A stretch of 64,000 bases of DNA from NCBI RefSeq assembly GCF_001428105.1, contig NZ_LMSJ01000012.1, forward strand, positions 184,569-248,568, in the 5' to 3' direction. Shown piece after piece: positions 35,550 to 44,537 of the stretch. A model generated the notes under the pieces. It saw only the letters and a program-made list of their open reading frames with translations. It did not search any database and was not told where the DNA came from. The stretch is from Paenibacillus sp. Soil766. GTDB lineage: Bacteria; Bacillota; Bacilli; Paenibacillales; NBRC-103111. Each line of letters starts with the position of its first letter. Position 1 is the first letter of the stretch. Position numbers and translations under genes: made by a program.

Positions 35550-37565
35550 ATGACAGGTTTATTAGATAAATATGCATTCGATCTTCGCAAAAGTGTGGCT
35601 CCTCCGGGCCATATTGGGGTCACAAGTTTATATAGTGTGACGGCTCCGCAGTACGGCACGGTGACTGGTGTAAAAGGTTTCTTTTCCCCTCCTTATGCGG
35701 CTAGCGAGCTGCTCATGCAGCTGCAATTTACGGCTGACGGCATGCCAGTTGAGGATACGGGAAACTTGGGCAAGGAAGATTGCGGTTTGCTCCTTGCCGG
35801 TGCGGTTTGGCAGCCAGATCGAATTCTTCGCCGTGGTACCTATCATTGGCTGAAGGAAGGGAAGATGTATTCCCTGGATGTCAACAGTGATCTCGTGCCT
35901 TTAACAGGGCGAGCAGGCTATGTCCTCGCTGTGCGGGTCACGAATCGTTGCGGAAGAACAATACCACTATCGATCGTTCCGCAGTTGAATCCAGGCCTGG
36001 TGAATCAGGTGCCACTTGGTGAGTGGGGGTTCTGTCCACCTCGAGGCGGCGTGGCTGCGACGAACATCGATCATCATATATGGAAAACGGATACGGTACG
36101 TATCATGATGCTTCATGAGCAGCTTACAGCCGAAATGCTGCCAGGTGAGGAAGTTGTTTTCCGCTTTGCTGTCGTATTTACAGCAGCAGGGTGCGACGTT
36201 ACGATGCCTGGAAGCTTGGCAGAGTGGGAGCAAGAGACATCGGATAGCTGGACAAAGCGTATTGCGCATGCGGAAGCGACAGTACCTCAGCTGCAAAGCG
36301 ACATCCCAGGTCTTGAAGCTTACTACCGTAGGTCGCTAATCAGCGGGCTCATCTGTATGTGGGAGCATCCTGATTTTAAAATTCAACCCTTTCTGGCTGT
36401 CTCAGGGATTGATGGCGGCGGAATTAGCTGCTACCCGTGGGATACGGCAGGGTATGTTGGGCAAACGCTCACGATGCTGCTTGGCCCTGAGAAGTCAGCG
36501 GACTTCTTGACATTCATGTACGAAGGCGGCATCGATCGGCATATTTGTTTCTTCCCTGATGGCACGGGGGATCAACCTTTTCCTTACTCCTACAGCTTAT
36601 GGTCATTTTTCCATTTTGCTTGGTCGACATTCTGCCAGCATGGTGCGGTGAAAGAGCTATATCCGATGTTGGAAAGAATTCTGGAAGTGGATGAAGAGCG
36701 GCTGATGCATCATGGCGAACTGCTCGATTATGGCAATCATCATCACCTGCTAGAAATGCGCAGCAGCGGTTTCGAGCATGCCGTAGCTAGTCCGAATGCA
36801 GAACGTGCTTGGTGTTATGACCGCATGGGCGAGTTGGCGGATCATTTTGGATTCGAGGGAGCTTCCGCATGGCGGGAGAAGGCGGCAGGCATACGTAAGG
36901 GAATCCAAGAGCAGCTGTGGGACAGGTCGCAAGCGTGGTTCGGCAGTCTATATCCAGATGGGCATAAGGAGTACATCTATTCGATTCAGTACTACGACTC
37001 CCTTCGTATGGGGGTTTGCACGCCAGAGATGGAGCAGGCACTTCTGTCTCATTTGCGTGACGGCGCGTTTTTAGGCGAATATGGGGTATCCAGTATATCT
37101 GCAGAGGATTCTCTGCACTACGAGTTGAACGACCCAGATTGGTCGGGAGGCGGCAGCTTTGCTGGAGAAGGCGCGATTCTGGCACAGACGTTATGGGAGA
37201 TTGGGCAGTCTGAGCTGGCGTGGGATGTGATGAAGCGTCATATCTGGATGGGCAAGCATCTGCCATACTTTCCGCAGGAGCATTATTGTGATCGTCCGCA
37301 GACGCCGGCACATAAGCGTGCCAATAACATTGCGGGTATGGCGGGGGCTCAAGCGCTCATCATGGGGATGGCGGGAATCCGTCCGCAGTTGGATGGCAGT
37401 CTTCTTGTGCACCCGCAGCCCCTAGCTGAAGGGCACGTATCTATCATTGGATACCTGCATCGTGGGAAACGTATTGATGTGCATGTGGAACCAGGTTCCT
37501 GTCGCATCGTTTGCGCTGGGGAGGACATATACAGCGGTGTCCCGTCGCTGCAACGGGTAGTTTAA
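35550..37565 (+). CDS. Six-hairpin ((alpha/alpha)6) glycosidase-like protein
   Basis: This 671-aa protein has no signal peptide. An N-terminal beta-sandwich (about 1-240) is followed by a helical toroid region (about 250-600) with IDGGGISCYPWDTAGYVG, YSYSLWSFFHFAWS, AYDR-like CYDRMGELADHFG and DPDWSGGGSFAGEGAI, and a short beta C-terminus. The pattern resembles GH63/trehalase/MGH1-like clans, but I cannot assign a family or the catalytic acids with confidence. It is third in the importer operon and so probably cuts imported oligosaccharide in the cytoplasm. Confidence 0.7.
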   Translation: MTGLLDKYAFDLRKSVAPPGHIGVTSLYSVTAPQYGTVTGVKGFFSPPYAASELLMQLQFTADGMPVEDTGNLGKEDCGLLLAGAVWQPDRILRRGTYHWLKEGKMYSLDVNSDLVPLTGRAGYVLAVRVTNRCGRTIPLSIVPQLNPGLVNQVPLGEWGFCPPRGGVAATNIDHHIWKTDTVRIMMLHEQLTAEMLPGEEVVFRFAVVFTAAGCDVTMPGSLAEWEQETSDSWTKRIAHAEATVPQLQSDIPGLEAYYRRSLISGLICMWEHPDFKIQPFLAVSGIDGGGISCYPWDTAGYVGQTLTMLLGPEKSADFLTFMYEGGIDRHICFFPDGTGDQPFPYSYSLWSFFHFAWSTFCQHGAVKELYPMLERILEVDEERLMHHGELLDYGNHHHLLEMRSSGFEHAVASPNAERAWCYDRMGELADHFGFEGASAWREKAAGIRKGIQEQLWDRSQAWFGSLYPDGHKEYIYSIQYYDSLRMGVCTPEMEQALLSHLRDGAFLGEYGVSSISAEDSLHYELNDPDWSGGGSFAGEGAILAQTLWEIGQSELAWDVMKRHIWMGKHLPYFPQEHYCDRPQTPAHKRANNIAGMAGAQALIMGMAGIRPQLDGSLLVHPQPLAEGHVSIIGYLHRGKRIDVHVEPGSCRIVCAGEDIYSGVPSLQRVV

Positions 37566-37602
37566 CTAGCAGGTGCGAAGATGCAAGCAAAGCAGTAAAA
37601 CG

Positions 37603-37635
37603 GAGGAAGATAAGCTAATCTTATCTTCCTCTTTT
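37603..37635 (+). terminator. Intrinsic terminator after the permease/glycosidase operon
   Basis: GAGGAAGATAAG and CTTATCTTCCTC form a perfect 12-bp stem around a CTAAT loop, followed by TTTT. Confidence 0.93.
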
Positions 37636-37800
37636 CCTGATTACCGATAGTAAGTATATGGTTTCGGATTCCGTAAACGTCTTACTATTTGGTGATATTA
37701 GCTTTCTTGAGAAACACGATCGTCCAAGCAGGACGGTGTAGATGCTTTTTTCATCGTCGATAGACGTTTTAAAGATAAATGAACTGAAAGGATGAGCATT

Positions 37801-38460
37801 GTGAGAAGAGTGATAGCTAAAAGAAGATTTGCGTTAAATCGTGAGATTGAAGCTAATTATCGCGTCTATTTGCCTCATGATTATGAGGAAGAAGGGACAC
37901 AAGAATGGCCGCTTGTGGTTTTTCTCCACGGAGCGGGTGAGCGAGGAGACGATTCCGCACGACTTGAAATGCATGGTCCTCCGAAGGAAGTGGCAGCGGG
38001 CAGGTCTTTTCCATTCTTGCTTGTTGCGCCGCAATGCCCAGAAGGTTCCGTATGGATCATGCAAAAGGATCGCGTATTGGAAATATTGCATGCAGTTCAG
38101 CGGCAATATCGCGTGGACCCACGGCGGGTCTATTTGACTGGAATCAGCATGGGCGGTTTTGGAACTTGGGAAATCGCAATGGAGCACCAGCAGCTGTTTG
38201 CAGCAATTATGCCGATTTGCGGCGGCGGCATGTCTTGGAGAGCAAGCCAACTGACCCAGATGCCGATATGGACCTTTCATGGCAGCCGGGATGATGTTGT
38301 TCCGATTATGTATACAGAGGAGATGGTTCGAGCCGTGAAGGCGATAGGAAATCCGATTCGCTATACGGTTATTACCGATGCAGGTCATGATTGCTGGACG
38401 GAAGTTTATCAAAGAAAGGACGTGTATGAGTGGCTGTTGGCTCAACGTCTTCCCAGGTAA
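37801..38460 (+). CDS. Alpha/beta-hydrolase esterase (carbohydrate esterase-like)
   Basis: This 219-aa esterase has the oxyanion segment VVFLHGAGERG, the nucleophile elbow GISMGG (Ser116), an acid in FHGSRDDVVP and His in DAGHDCW. This small predicted-esterase type often removes acetyl or feruloyl groups from glycans. There is no signal peptide, so it would act on imported oligosaccharides. GTG 37801 is preferred because GAAAGGA lies eight bases upstream; ATG 37792 overlaps that ribosome site. It sits between two motif A units but no motif A repeat was found immediately upstream. Confidence 0.85.
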   Translation: MRRVIAKRRFALNREIEANYRVYLPHDYEEEGTQEWPLVVFLHGAGERGDDSARLEMHGPPKEVAAGRSFPFLLVAPQCPEGSVWIMQKDRVLEILHAVQRQYRVDPRRVYLTGISMGGFGTWEIAMEHQQLFAAIMPICGGGMSWRASQLTQMPIWTFHGSRDDVVPIMYTEEMVRAVKAIGNPIRYTVITDAGHDCWTEVYQRKDVYEWLLAQRLPR

Positions 38461-38501
38461 GCTAGATCAACTAGGAAGCTCTTTATCGCCTGCAAAGTCG
38501 G

Positions 38502-38563
38502 ATAGAAATTTGAAGGTTGGCATAGATTATTTTATTTTTCCCTAGCATGTAAGCGCTTATAAT
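38502..38563 (+). promoter_or_regulatory. Motif A promoter 3 with cre site, upstream of the giant GH30 gene
   Basis: ATAGAAATTTGAAGG starts at 38502 and ATAGATTATTTTATT at 38522, 20 bp apart; GAAGGTTG between them is shared with promoter 1. The -10 TATAAT (38558-38563) is again 36 bp from the proximal box. A strong cre-like sequence TGTAAGCGCTTATA (38548-38561) overlaps the -10, suggesting CcpA repression on preferred sugars. Confidence 0.78.
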
Positions 38564-38601
38564 TAAGAGGGAAAAACAAAATAGAAATGAGGTCGATATT
38601 A

Positions 38602-41600
38602 ATGAATAAGCTGATCTTCAGGACGCTCAGTATAGCACTCACCTTAATGATGTTGCTGTCCGGCGTTCCCGTTTTTCATGCAAGTGCCGCCACGCAGGCG
38701 GTATATGACTTAAACATATCAGATGTTGATCAACAAACAGTCAAGGGCTGGGGGATTTTCCCATCATGGAATCGTGCAGACTGGAACCGGGATTTCATGG
38801 GTAAAACGGGGGCTCATCAAGCGCTGTTCAACGACTTGGGCGCCACGATGTTTAGAGTTTTACTCCCAACGGTCTCCGGCGATGGAGACGGCAACTTGAT
38901 TGATGCCAAGATGCAAGAAGTTTATAATCTTATCCATGTTGCTGAAGATAGAGGGATGCATGATTACATGATATCAGTATGGTCCCCTCCCGTCGGAATG
39001 AAAACGCATCCAACCGTCAATGGCTGGACAGGATCAGAGCACGTTAGGCTTCGACCTGAGAAAGAAAATGCATATACAGATTACCTTGTAAAAGCCATTC
39101 AATGGCTTGTGGCTCATGGAGCGAGTGCGCCTAAAGTACTTAGCTTCCAAAATGAGCCTCTATCGCAAATTATTAGCGAATGGTGTTATTGGGGAGGAGA
39201 TAACGGTACCCAATATCAACGTGTCGCCAAGCAGCTGCGTTCCAAGCTGGATGCTGCCGGATTAACGGAAGTACAATTACTGGGTCCTGAGGGTGCGGCT
39301 TATTATGAGAATGAGCTGCTTCTCGGTCAAAATTTTTCTGCACTTAGCAATGACACAGAGCTGTATAATGCCATTGGCGGGTTGGCTTCACATAGTTATT
39401 TCGCCAAAGGATATGACAACAATGACTCGTATAAGGCTTATAAGCAAGTTGTGAGTTTATTCCCAGAGAAGGACAAATGGCAAACAGAATACAGCACATT
39501 GATCGCCGGTGTATCGGAGATGGATATGGCAATTAATGCCGCACGGCGACTAACCAGCGATATGGCGTTAATTCAAAATAATTACTGGTTCTGGTGGCTA
39601 GGCTGGGCAAATGGCAGGCATCCGAGCGATGTCGGTGAGGTGCTGCTAGACGGTGACGGAGTTACCGTTACCAAATCAAAGGCGTTCTATGTGCTAAGCC
39701 ATATTTTCAACAACGTTTCTGTTGGGTCCAAAGTTAGAAGGATCAGCGCAGACCCTGCCTCCGGACTTGTTACTACGGATGCGGTATGGATGGATGCAGT
39801 CGCGTTCGTCGATGGAACCAAAACTGTTGCGCTCCTTGTCAACTCAACAGATCAGGCCAAAACGGTAAATGTGAATGGATTAACGGGAACGACGGCGAAC
39901 GTTAGTCAACTGACTTCGAGCATCCCATTGGGAGCAGATATGACGCTTGCCGCATCGAGGAATATTCAAGGAGGTACAGCCTCTGATATCAATCTGCCAG
40001 CGAAGAGCGTGTCTGTAATCGTGACATCCGATACGGATACGGCGCCACCTCATGTTACGTTTGATCAATTGGGCAGCTCATCTACGAGCGATGCCGGATA
40101 TGCAGTGAGAGATTCGCAATTTACGATTTCCGGCCATCTAGATGAGGCGGGAACGCTGCAAATTAACGGGCAATCGGTAACTGTCGCAAGTGATCTTAGT
40201 TTCAGTTCAACGGTAACACTTCAGCTAGGTAATAATACAATTTCGGCTGTTGCAACGGACACATTAGGTAATCAGGGGGACCCTGTTCCACTGTTTATTC
40301 GATACAATCCGGCTTATTTAGGCGTGACACTGGACCAAAGCAACCTGAATTATGTGAGGCAAAGTGCCTATACGGTTTCGGGCAGAACAAATGGCAGTGG
40401 TACAGTGAAAATTAAGCAAGAGGCCGGTGGACAGACGGTGTCAGAAGCTACCTATCAGGTTGGCGCTCCTGAGGTACCAGTAGATCATCCGGCTGGCGAA
40501 TTAATTCGGAAAGTTTTTGACGATAACTATGTCTCCTCTGTCTACAATTTGACCGAAGCAAATGGCGGCTTCAGCACGCTTAGCACAGGTTCGCAGGCCG
40601 TTAGAGATAGCACCACAGTTTTAGTGCCTGCAGAAGGCAGTACTTCGTTGAGATTAAAGATGCAGAATGTATTTTCACGTATAGGTTTTACTTTCACCGA
40701 TGCTTCGAGCCATGCTGTGTTGGAGGATTATTCATCATCTCATCATTCAGCAGGACTTCAGTTCTGGGTTTACACCAAGTCCAAAGAAAACAGCTTCTCT
40801 GCCGTTTTGGAATCGGTGAATAATGGAACTGTTGTGGAAGCTCGTGTACCGTTGACGAACTATCTCGCTGCAAGCGATTACGGGAATAAATGGGTGCAGG
40901 TGACAATTCCGTTTAACGATTTCGATGCCGCCGTGCATTATGATGCAGTTGGAGCGATAAGCAATTTACCGATTATGTGGAACACCATTAAGGGTGTTGG
41001 ATTTTCAAAGGATGCAACAGCTAATTTGTACTCACCCAATGTAGATGATGTCAAAATCGTATATACCGGGGGTTCAGACTCTGGTTTAGATTCAGAATCA
41101 GGCTCTAGCTCTGACTCGGGTTCACCTTCAACGTTGAATTTCAGCACAGAATTGAATTTGCAAGTAGGTGATAACACAGTTACTGCCTCGGCATATAACA
41201 TTTTGAATCAACAAGCAGTGCCAGCGACGATTCATGTCATTTACGACCCTAACGCGCCGGTATTGACTGTGCCGACCGATGGAGCAACGGCAGGAACGAG
41301 TTATGTATTGAATGGTAGTGTCAATGAGGATGCGGTAATTACAGTAAATGGTATACCAACGACCCTGAAGCCTGACCATACATTTACTTCTGTTGTACGT
41401 GTCAACAAAGGTTCGAATTCGATAACGGTTATTGCCACAGATGCTGCAGGCAATTCTTCACAGGCAGTTGTAAATGTGGTATCTAATCCGGTAGATGATG
41501 GCGCATTAACGCCAGGTGTAACTGCAGCAAAGCCCGCGTTGTCCGCCCCAGCTATTGATGGAGATTTAACGGAGAATGGCTGGACCGTCAACAACAGAGT

Positions 41601-44472
41601 TGAAAAAATGCTTACAGGAACTTCCGACAACAATCTTACATTTGGAACGATGTGGGATGCGCAAAATCTCTATGTTGCGGTCAAGGTGCTGGATGCTAAT
41701 TTGAAGAACGACTCTGGTTCAACAACAACGTATCAGGATGATTCTGTTGAAATTTATATCGACGGCGATAACAGTAGAAGTGGTGTTTATGGAACAGATG
41801 ATCACCAGATCACCTTGGGCTGGCATGATGCTGCGCTCTCCGTGGGTGGAAACATAACCGGTATTCAATTCGCGCAGAAAGATATCGCTGGCGGGTTTAC
41901 TGTAGAAATGTCCATTCCTTGGAGCGGAATTGGCATTCAACCTCCGACAGCCAATTCTGTTATAGGCTTCGACGTCGCCTATAACGACGATGACGGTAAC
42001 AATGGCGGAAATCGTGAAAGTCAATTAATGTGGCGAGGGAATGGGGATAACTGGCGCAGCACAGTCGCTTTCGGAAGCCTGATCTTGAACGATGGCAAGA
42101 ATGTGGCAGTGGCCCTTGAACCTTCAGGCACCTTAACGGTGGATGGGGCGCTTGATGAGCCGTACTGGGCGCTTAGAAGCAATGTAACCAAGCGTATTAC
42201 AGGTACATCGAATAATAGTGTCAGCTTCGGAACGCTCAGCGATACGCAGAATTTGTACGTGGGAGTCAGGGTGCTTGACGCAGACTTGAAGAAGGATTCT
42301 ACTCAACCTTACCAAGATGACTCGGTTGAAATCTATCTGGATGCCGACCATAATCAAGGCGCAACCTATGATGCGAAGGATCATCAGATCACATTGCGCT
42401 GGCATGACGGCGTAATGAGCATGATTGGTGCCATGGGCAACGTTCAATTTGCGCAAAAGGATATAAATGGCGGATTTTCAGTTGAATTGGCTATTCCATG
42501 GGCAAGTCTTGGAATTACGCCTGCTCGCGACATTACGCTTGGGCTGGATATCGGGAACAATGACGATGATGGGCAAAACAGTGGAAACCGTGAAAATCAG
42601 TTGATGTGGAATGGAACCGCTGATAACTGGCGGAATACATCCGCGTTCGGAAATTTATTGATCCACAACTTAAGCTTAGCATTGCCAGTTAACTCCGAGC
42701 CTGAACCAGAAGGATTGTTGGAGTTTACCGACAATGCCGCTGACCTGACCAAGCTTTACGCGAAGTCGGCTCATATTGTTAATTCTCCTGGGCATCCTGA
42801 AAACTTTGCAGACGACGCTGGTAGAATGACGCACAATGTCGACAATCCGACAGATCCTGAATATGTCGTCTATAAATCACCAGTAAGAGATATCTATTCT
42901 TTTGACATTACGACAGGTTTGTTCTCGAATGTGCCGCAATTTTCCTTTTATGGCTCTGCAGATGGTGTAAATTTCACGAAAATTACGGCTGGATCCAAAC
43001 TCATTGGAGGTGCAAACGGCTACTCCGTATTCAGCAACACAGCTAGAGATTTGCCGGCAGGAACCAAGTATTTGAAGATCGTATTCCCTGGATTGGAGAA
43101 TTGGAAGGAACAGTTTATGGGTATATCTTTCAAATATTATGGTGAGGTCACCCCTCCACCAGTCGGCCCAAGTGCACAGTTCACGGATGACGCCATTGAT
43201 TTAAGCCAGTTATTTGATAAAACCTCCCATATCAGGAACGTGGTTGGTGGAACATTGGGTAATTATGCTGGAGACGGTAACCGATTTATCCACAACAATG
43301 ACGACCTTATGGAGCCGGAATATGTGACCTACAAGTCTCCGGATGGCGACATACGTTCTTTCGACATTAATGTCACCAATTGGACCGGATTACCTGCTTC
43401 CGTCAGCTTCGCCGTGTATGGTTCGACGGATGGAACTAGCTTCACGCAGCTTCCTGCTGCTCAGACGCAGCTCAGCACTTCAGGCGGCTATAATACGCTA
43501 AGCGTTAAGCTGGACAGTATGGCAAGCGGGAACAAGTATTTGAGGGTTGTATTCCCTTATGGGAACCTTGCAAACGACAACTGGACCAGTACGATCAATA
43601 AGGTGACGTTCACTTATGGCGTAACTGAGCCAGTTGAGATTGGACCCGTATCCGCAACGGCAACATTGACAGGACAGCCAACCGTTGCTGCCGGTCAACC
43701 TTATGATCTTACTTTCGGTCTTACCAATGTTGAAGGCTTCATTGTAGCTGAGGATTTGAAAGTAACCTACGACCCTGCCGTATTTGATTTAGTTTCGGTG
43801 GATGACTTGAAGGATGGGTATTTAGTTGTAGGTCAGTCCTTGAATGAGGGGGTTGTACATCTTATCTTAGCGAGCCCTGAAGTGGAGGATGCCGTGAAGA
43901 GTGACGGAGATTTGCTGAAATTGAGCTTTATAGTGAAGTCGACAGCACAAGCTGGAGCTTCCTCGTTCTCGATTACGGGCAACACCATTACCAACATTAG
44001 CGGCTTCGTATCACAGGTTCAGGAAATAACACAAAACGTACAAATAACAGTTGTTGATAAATTTGCTTTGATAGCTGCAATCCAGGGCGCACAAAGTCTT
44101 TATAGTTCATCTGTTGAAGGAGTGGACGAAGGTCAATACCCGATCGGTTCTAAGGTCATACTGCAGGCAGCAATTGATGCAGCGCAAGCTGTCATGGACA
44201 ATACTTCAGCTACTCAACTGGAAGTCGATCAAGCAGTAAGCACCTTGCAAGGCGCAGCATTAACCTTCACAGAGTCGATCATTGCATTCCCACCCTTTGA
44301 TATTAATAAAAGTGGAGCTTTTGACATCGGGGACTTAGGCAGTTTGATTGGATTCTTTGGTAAAACATCAACAGATGTCAACTGGAGCAATATCCAGCGA
44401 GCAGACCTGAATGATGATTTAGTGATCGACATCTTAGATTTGGCCATATTGGCAAGTGAATTGTTGAATTAA
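38602..44472 (+). CDS. Giant modular GH30-like enzyme with CBM9, cohesin and dockerin modules
   Basis: This 1956-aa secreted protein has, in order: a signal peptide (1-30); a GH30-like barrel (about 32-480) with acid/base Glu185 in SFQNEP and nucleophile Glu296 in WQTEYS; Ig/glucodextranase-B-like domains (about 485-620 and 835-970); a galactose-binding-like module (about 635-815); two CBM9-like modules (about 983-1168 and 1169-1358); two similar discoidin-like modules (about 1372-1515 and 1523-1673); a cohesin-like domain (about 1680-1817); a FIVAR-like helical segment; and a C-terminal dockerin (about 1900-1956) with two calcium loops, DINKSGAFDIGD and DLNDDLVIDILD. ATG 38602 has GAGGT eight bases upstream. 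Probably a xylan-type endo-hydrolase, by family and context. Confidence 0.88.
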   Translation: MNKLIFRTLSIALTLMMLLSGVPVFHASAATQAVYDLNISDVDQQTVKGWGIFPSWNRADWNRDFMGKTGAHQALFNDLGATMFRVLLPTVSGDGDGNLIDAKMQEVYNLIHVAEDRGMHDYMISVWSPPVGMKTHPTVNGWTGSEHVRLRPEKENAYTDYLVKAIQWLVAHGASAPKVLSFQNEPLSQIISEWCYWGGDNGTQYQRVAKQLRSKLDAAGLTEVQLLGPEGAAYYENELLLGQNFSALSNDTELYNAIGGLASHSYFAKGYDNNDSYKAYKQVVSLFPEKDKWQTEYSTLIAGVSEMDMAINAARRLTSDMALIQNNYWFWWLGWANGRHPSDVGEVLLDGDGVTVTKSKAFYVLSHIFNNVSVGSKVRRISADPASGLVTTDAVWMDAVAFVDGTKTVALLVNSTDQAKTVNVNGLTGTTANVSQLTSSIPLGADMTLAASRNIQGGTASDINLPAKSVSVIVTSDTDTAPPHVTFDQLGSSSTSDAGYAVRDSQFTISGHLDEAGTLQINGQSVTVASDLSFSSTVTLQLGNNTISAVATDTLGNQGDPVPLFIRYNPAYLGVTLDQSNLNYVRQSAYTVSGRTNGSGTVKIKQEAGGQTVSEATYQVGAPEVPVDHPAGELIRKVFDDNYVSSVYNLTEANGGFSTLSTGSQAVRDSTTVLVPAEGSTSLRLKMQNVFSRIGFTFTDASSHAVLEDYSSSHHSAGLQFWVYTKSKENSFSAVLESVNNGTVVEARVPLTNYLAASDYGNKWVQVTIPFNDFDAAVHYDAVGAISNLPIMWNTIKGVGFSKDATANLYSPNVDDVKIVYTGGSDSGLDSESGSSSDSGSPSTLNFSTELNLQVGDNTVTASAYNILNQQAVPATIHVIYDPNAPVLTVPTDGATAGTSYVLNGSVNEDAVITVNGIPTTLKPDHTFTSVVRVNKGSNSITVIATDAAGNSSQAVVNVVSNPVDDGALTPGVTAAKPALSAPAIDGDLTENGWTVNNRVEKMLTGTSDNNLTFGTMWDAQNLYVAVKVLDANLKNDSGSTTTYQDDSVEIYIDGDNSRSGVYGTDDHQITLGWHDAALSVGGNITGIQFAQKDIAGGFTVEMSIPWSGIGIQPPTANSVIGFDVAYNDDDGNNGGNRESQLMWRGNGDNWRSTVAFGSLILNDGKNVAVALEPSGTLTVDGALDEPYWALRSNVTKRITGTSNNSVSFGTLSDTQNLYVGVRVLDADLKKDSTQPYQDDSVEIYLDADHNQGATYDAKDHQITLRWHDGVMSMIGAMGNVQFAQKDINGGFSVELAIPWASLGITPARDITLGLDIGNNDDDGQNSGNRENQLMWNGTADNWRNTSAFGNLLIHNLSLALPVNSEPEPEGLLEFTDNAADLTKLYAKSAHIVNSPGHPENFADDAGRMTHNVDNPTDPEYVVYKSPVRDIYSFDITTGLFSNVPQFSFYGSADGVNFTKITAGSKLIGGANGYSVFSNTARDLPAGTKYLKIVFPGLENWKEQFMGISFKYYGEVTPPPVGPSAQFTDDAIDLSQLFDKTSHIRNVVGGTLGNYAGDGNRFIHNNDDLMEPEYVTYKSPDGDIRSFDINVTNWTGLPASVSFAVYGSTDGTSFTQLPAAQTQLSTSGGYNTLSVKLDSMASGNKYLRVVFPYGNLANDNWTSTINKVTFTYGVTEPVEIGPVSATATLTGQPTVAAGQPYDLTFGLTNVEGFIVAEDLKVTYDPAVFDLVSVDDLKDGYLVVGQSLNEGVVHLILASPEVEDAVKSDGDLLKLSFIVKSTAQAGASSFSITGNTITNISGFVSQVQEITQNVQITVVDKFALIAAIQGAQSLYSSSVEGVDEGQYPIGSKVILQAAIDAAQAVMDNTSATQLEVDQAVSTLQGAALTFTESIIAFPPFDINKSGAFDIGDLGSLIGFFGKTSTDVNWSNIQRADLNDDLVIDILDLAILASELLN

Positions 44473-44537
44473 CATGCTCTGACTGGGGGGAAGGCGTAGC
44501 CTTCCTCCTATCATTCATCGGATGGAGGCATAATGAA

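Noticed and set aside
37741..37800. Motif A promoter for the esterase gene
   Set aside because: One ATAGA-like box is present near 37760, but there is no partner at 20 bp and no -10 at the required distance.
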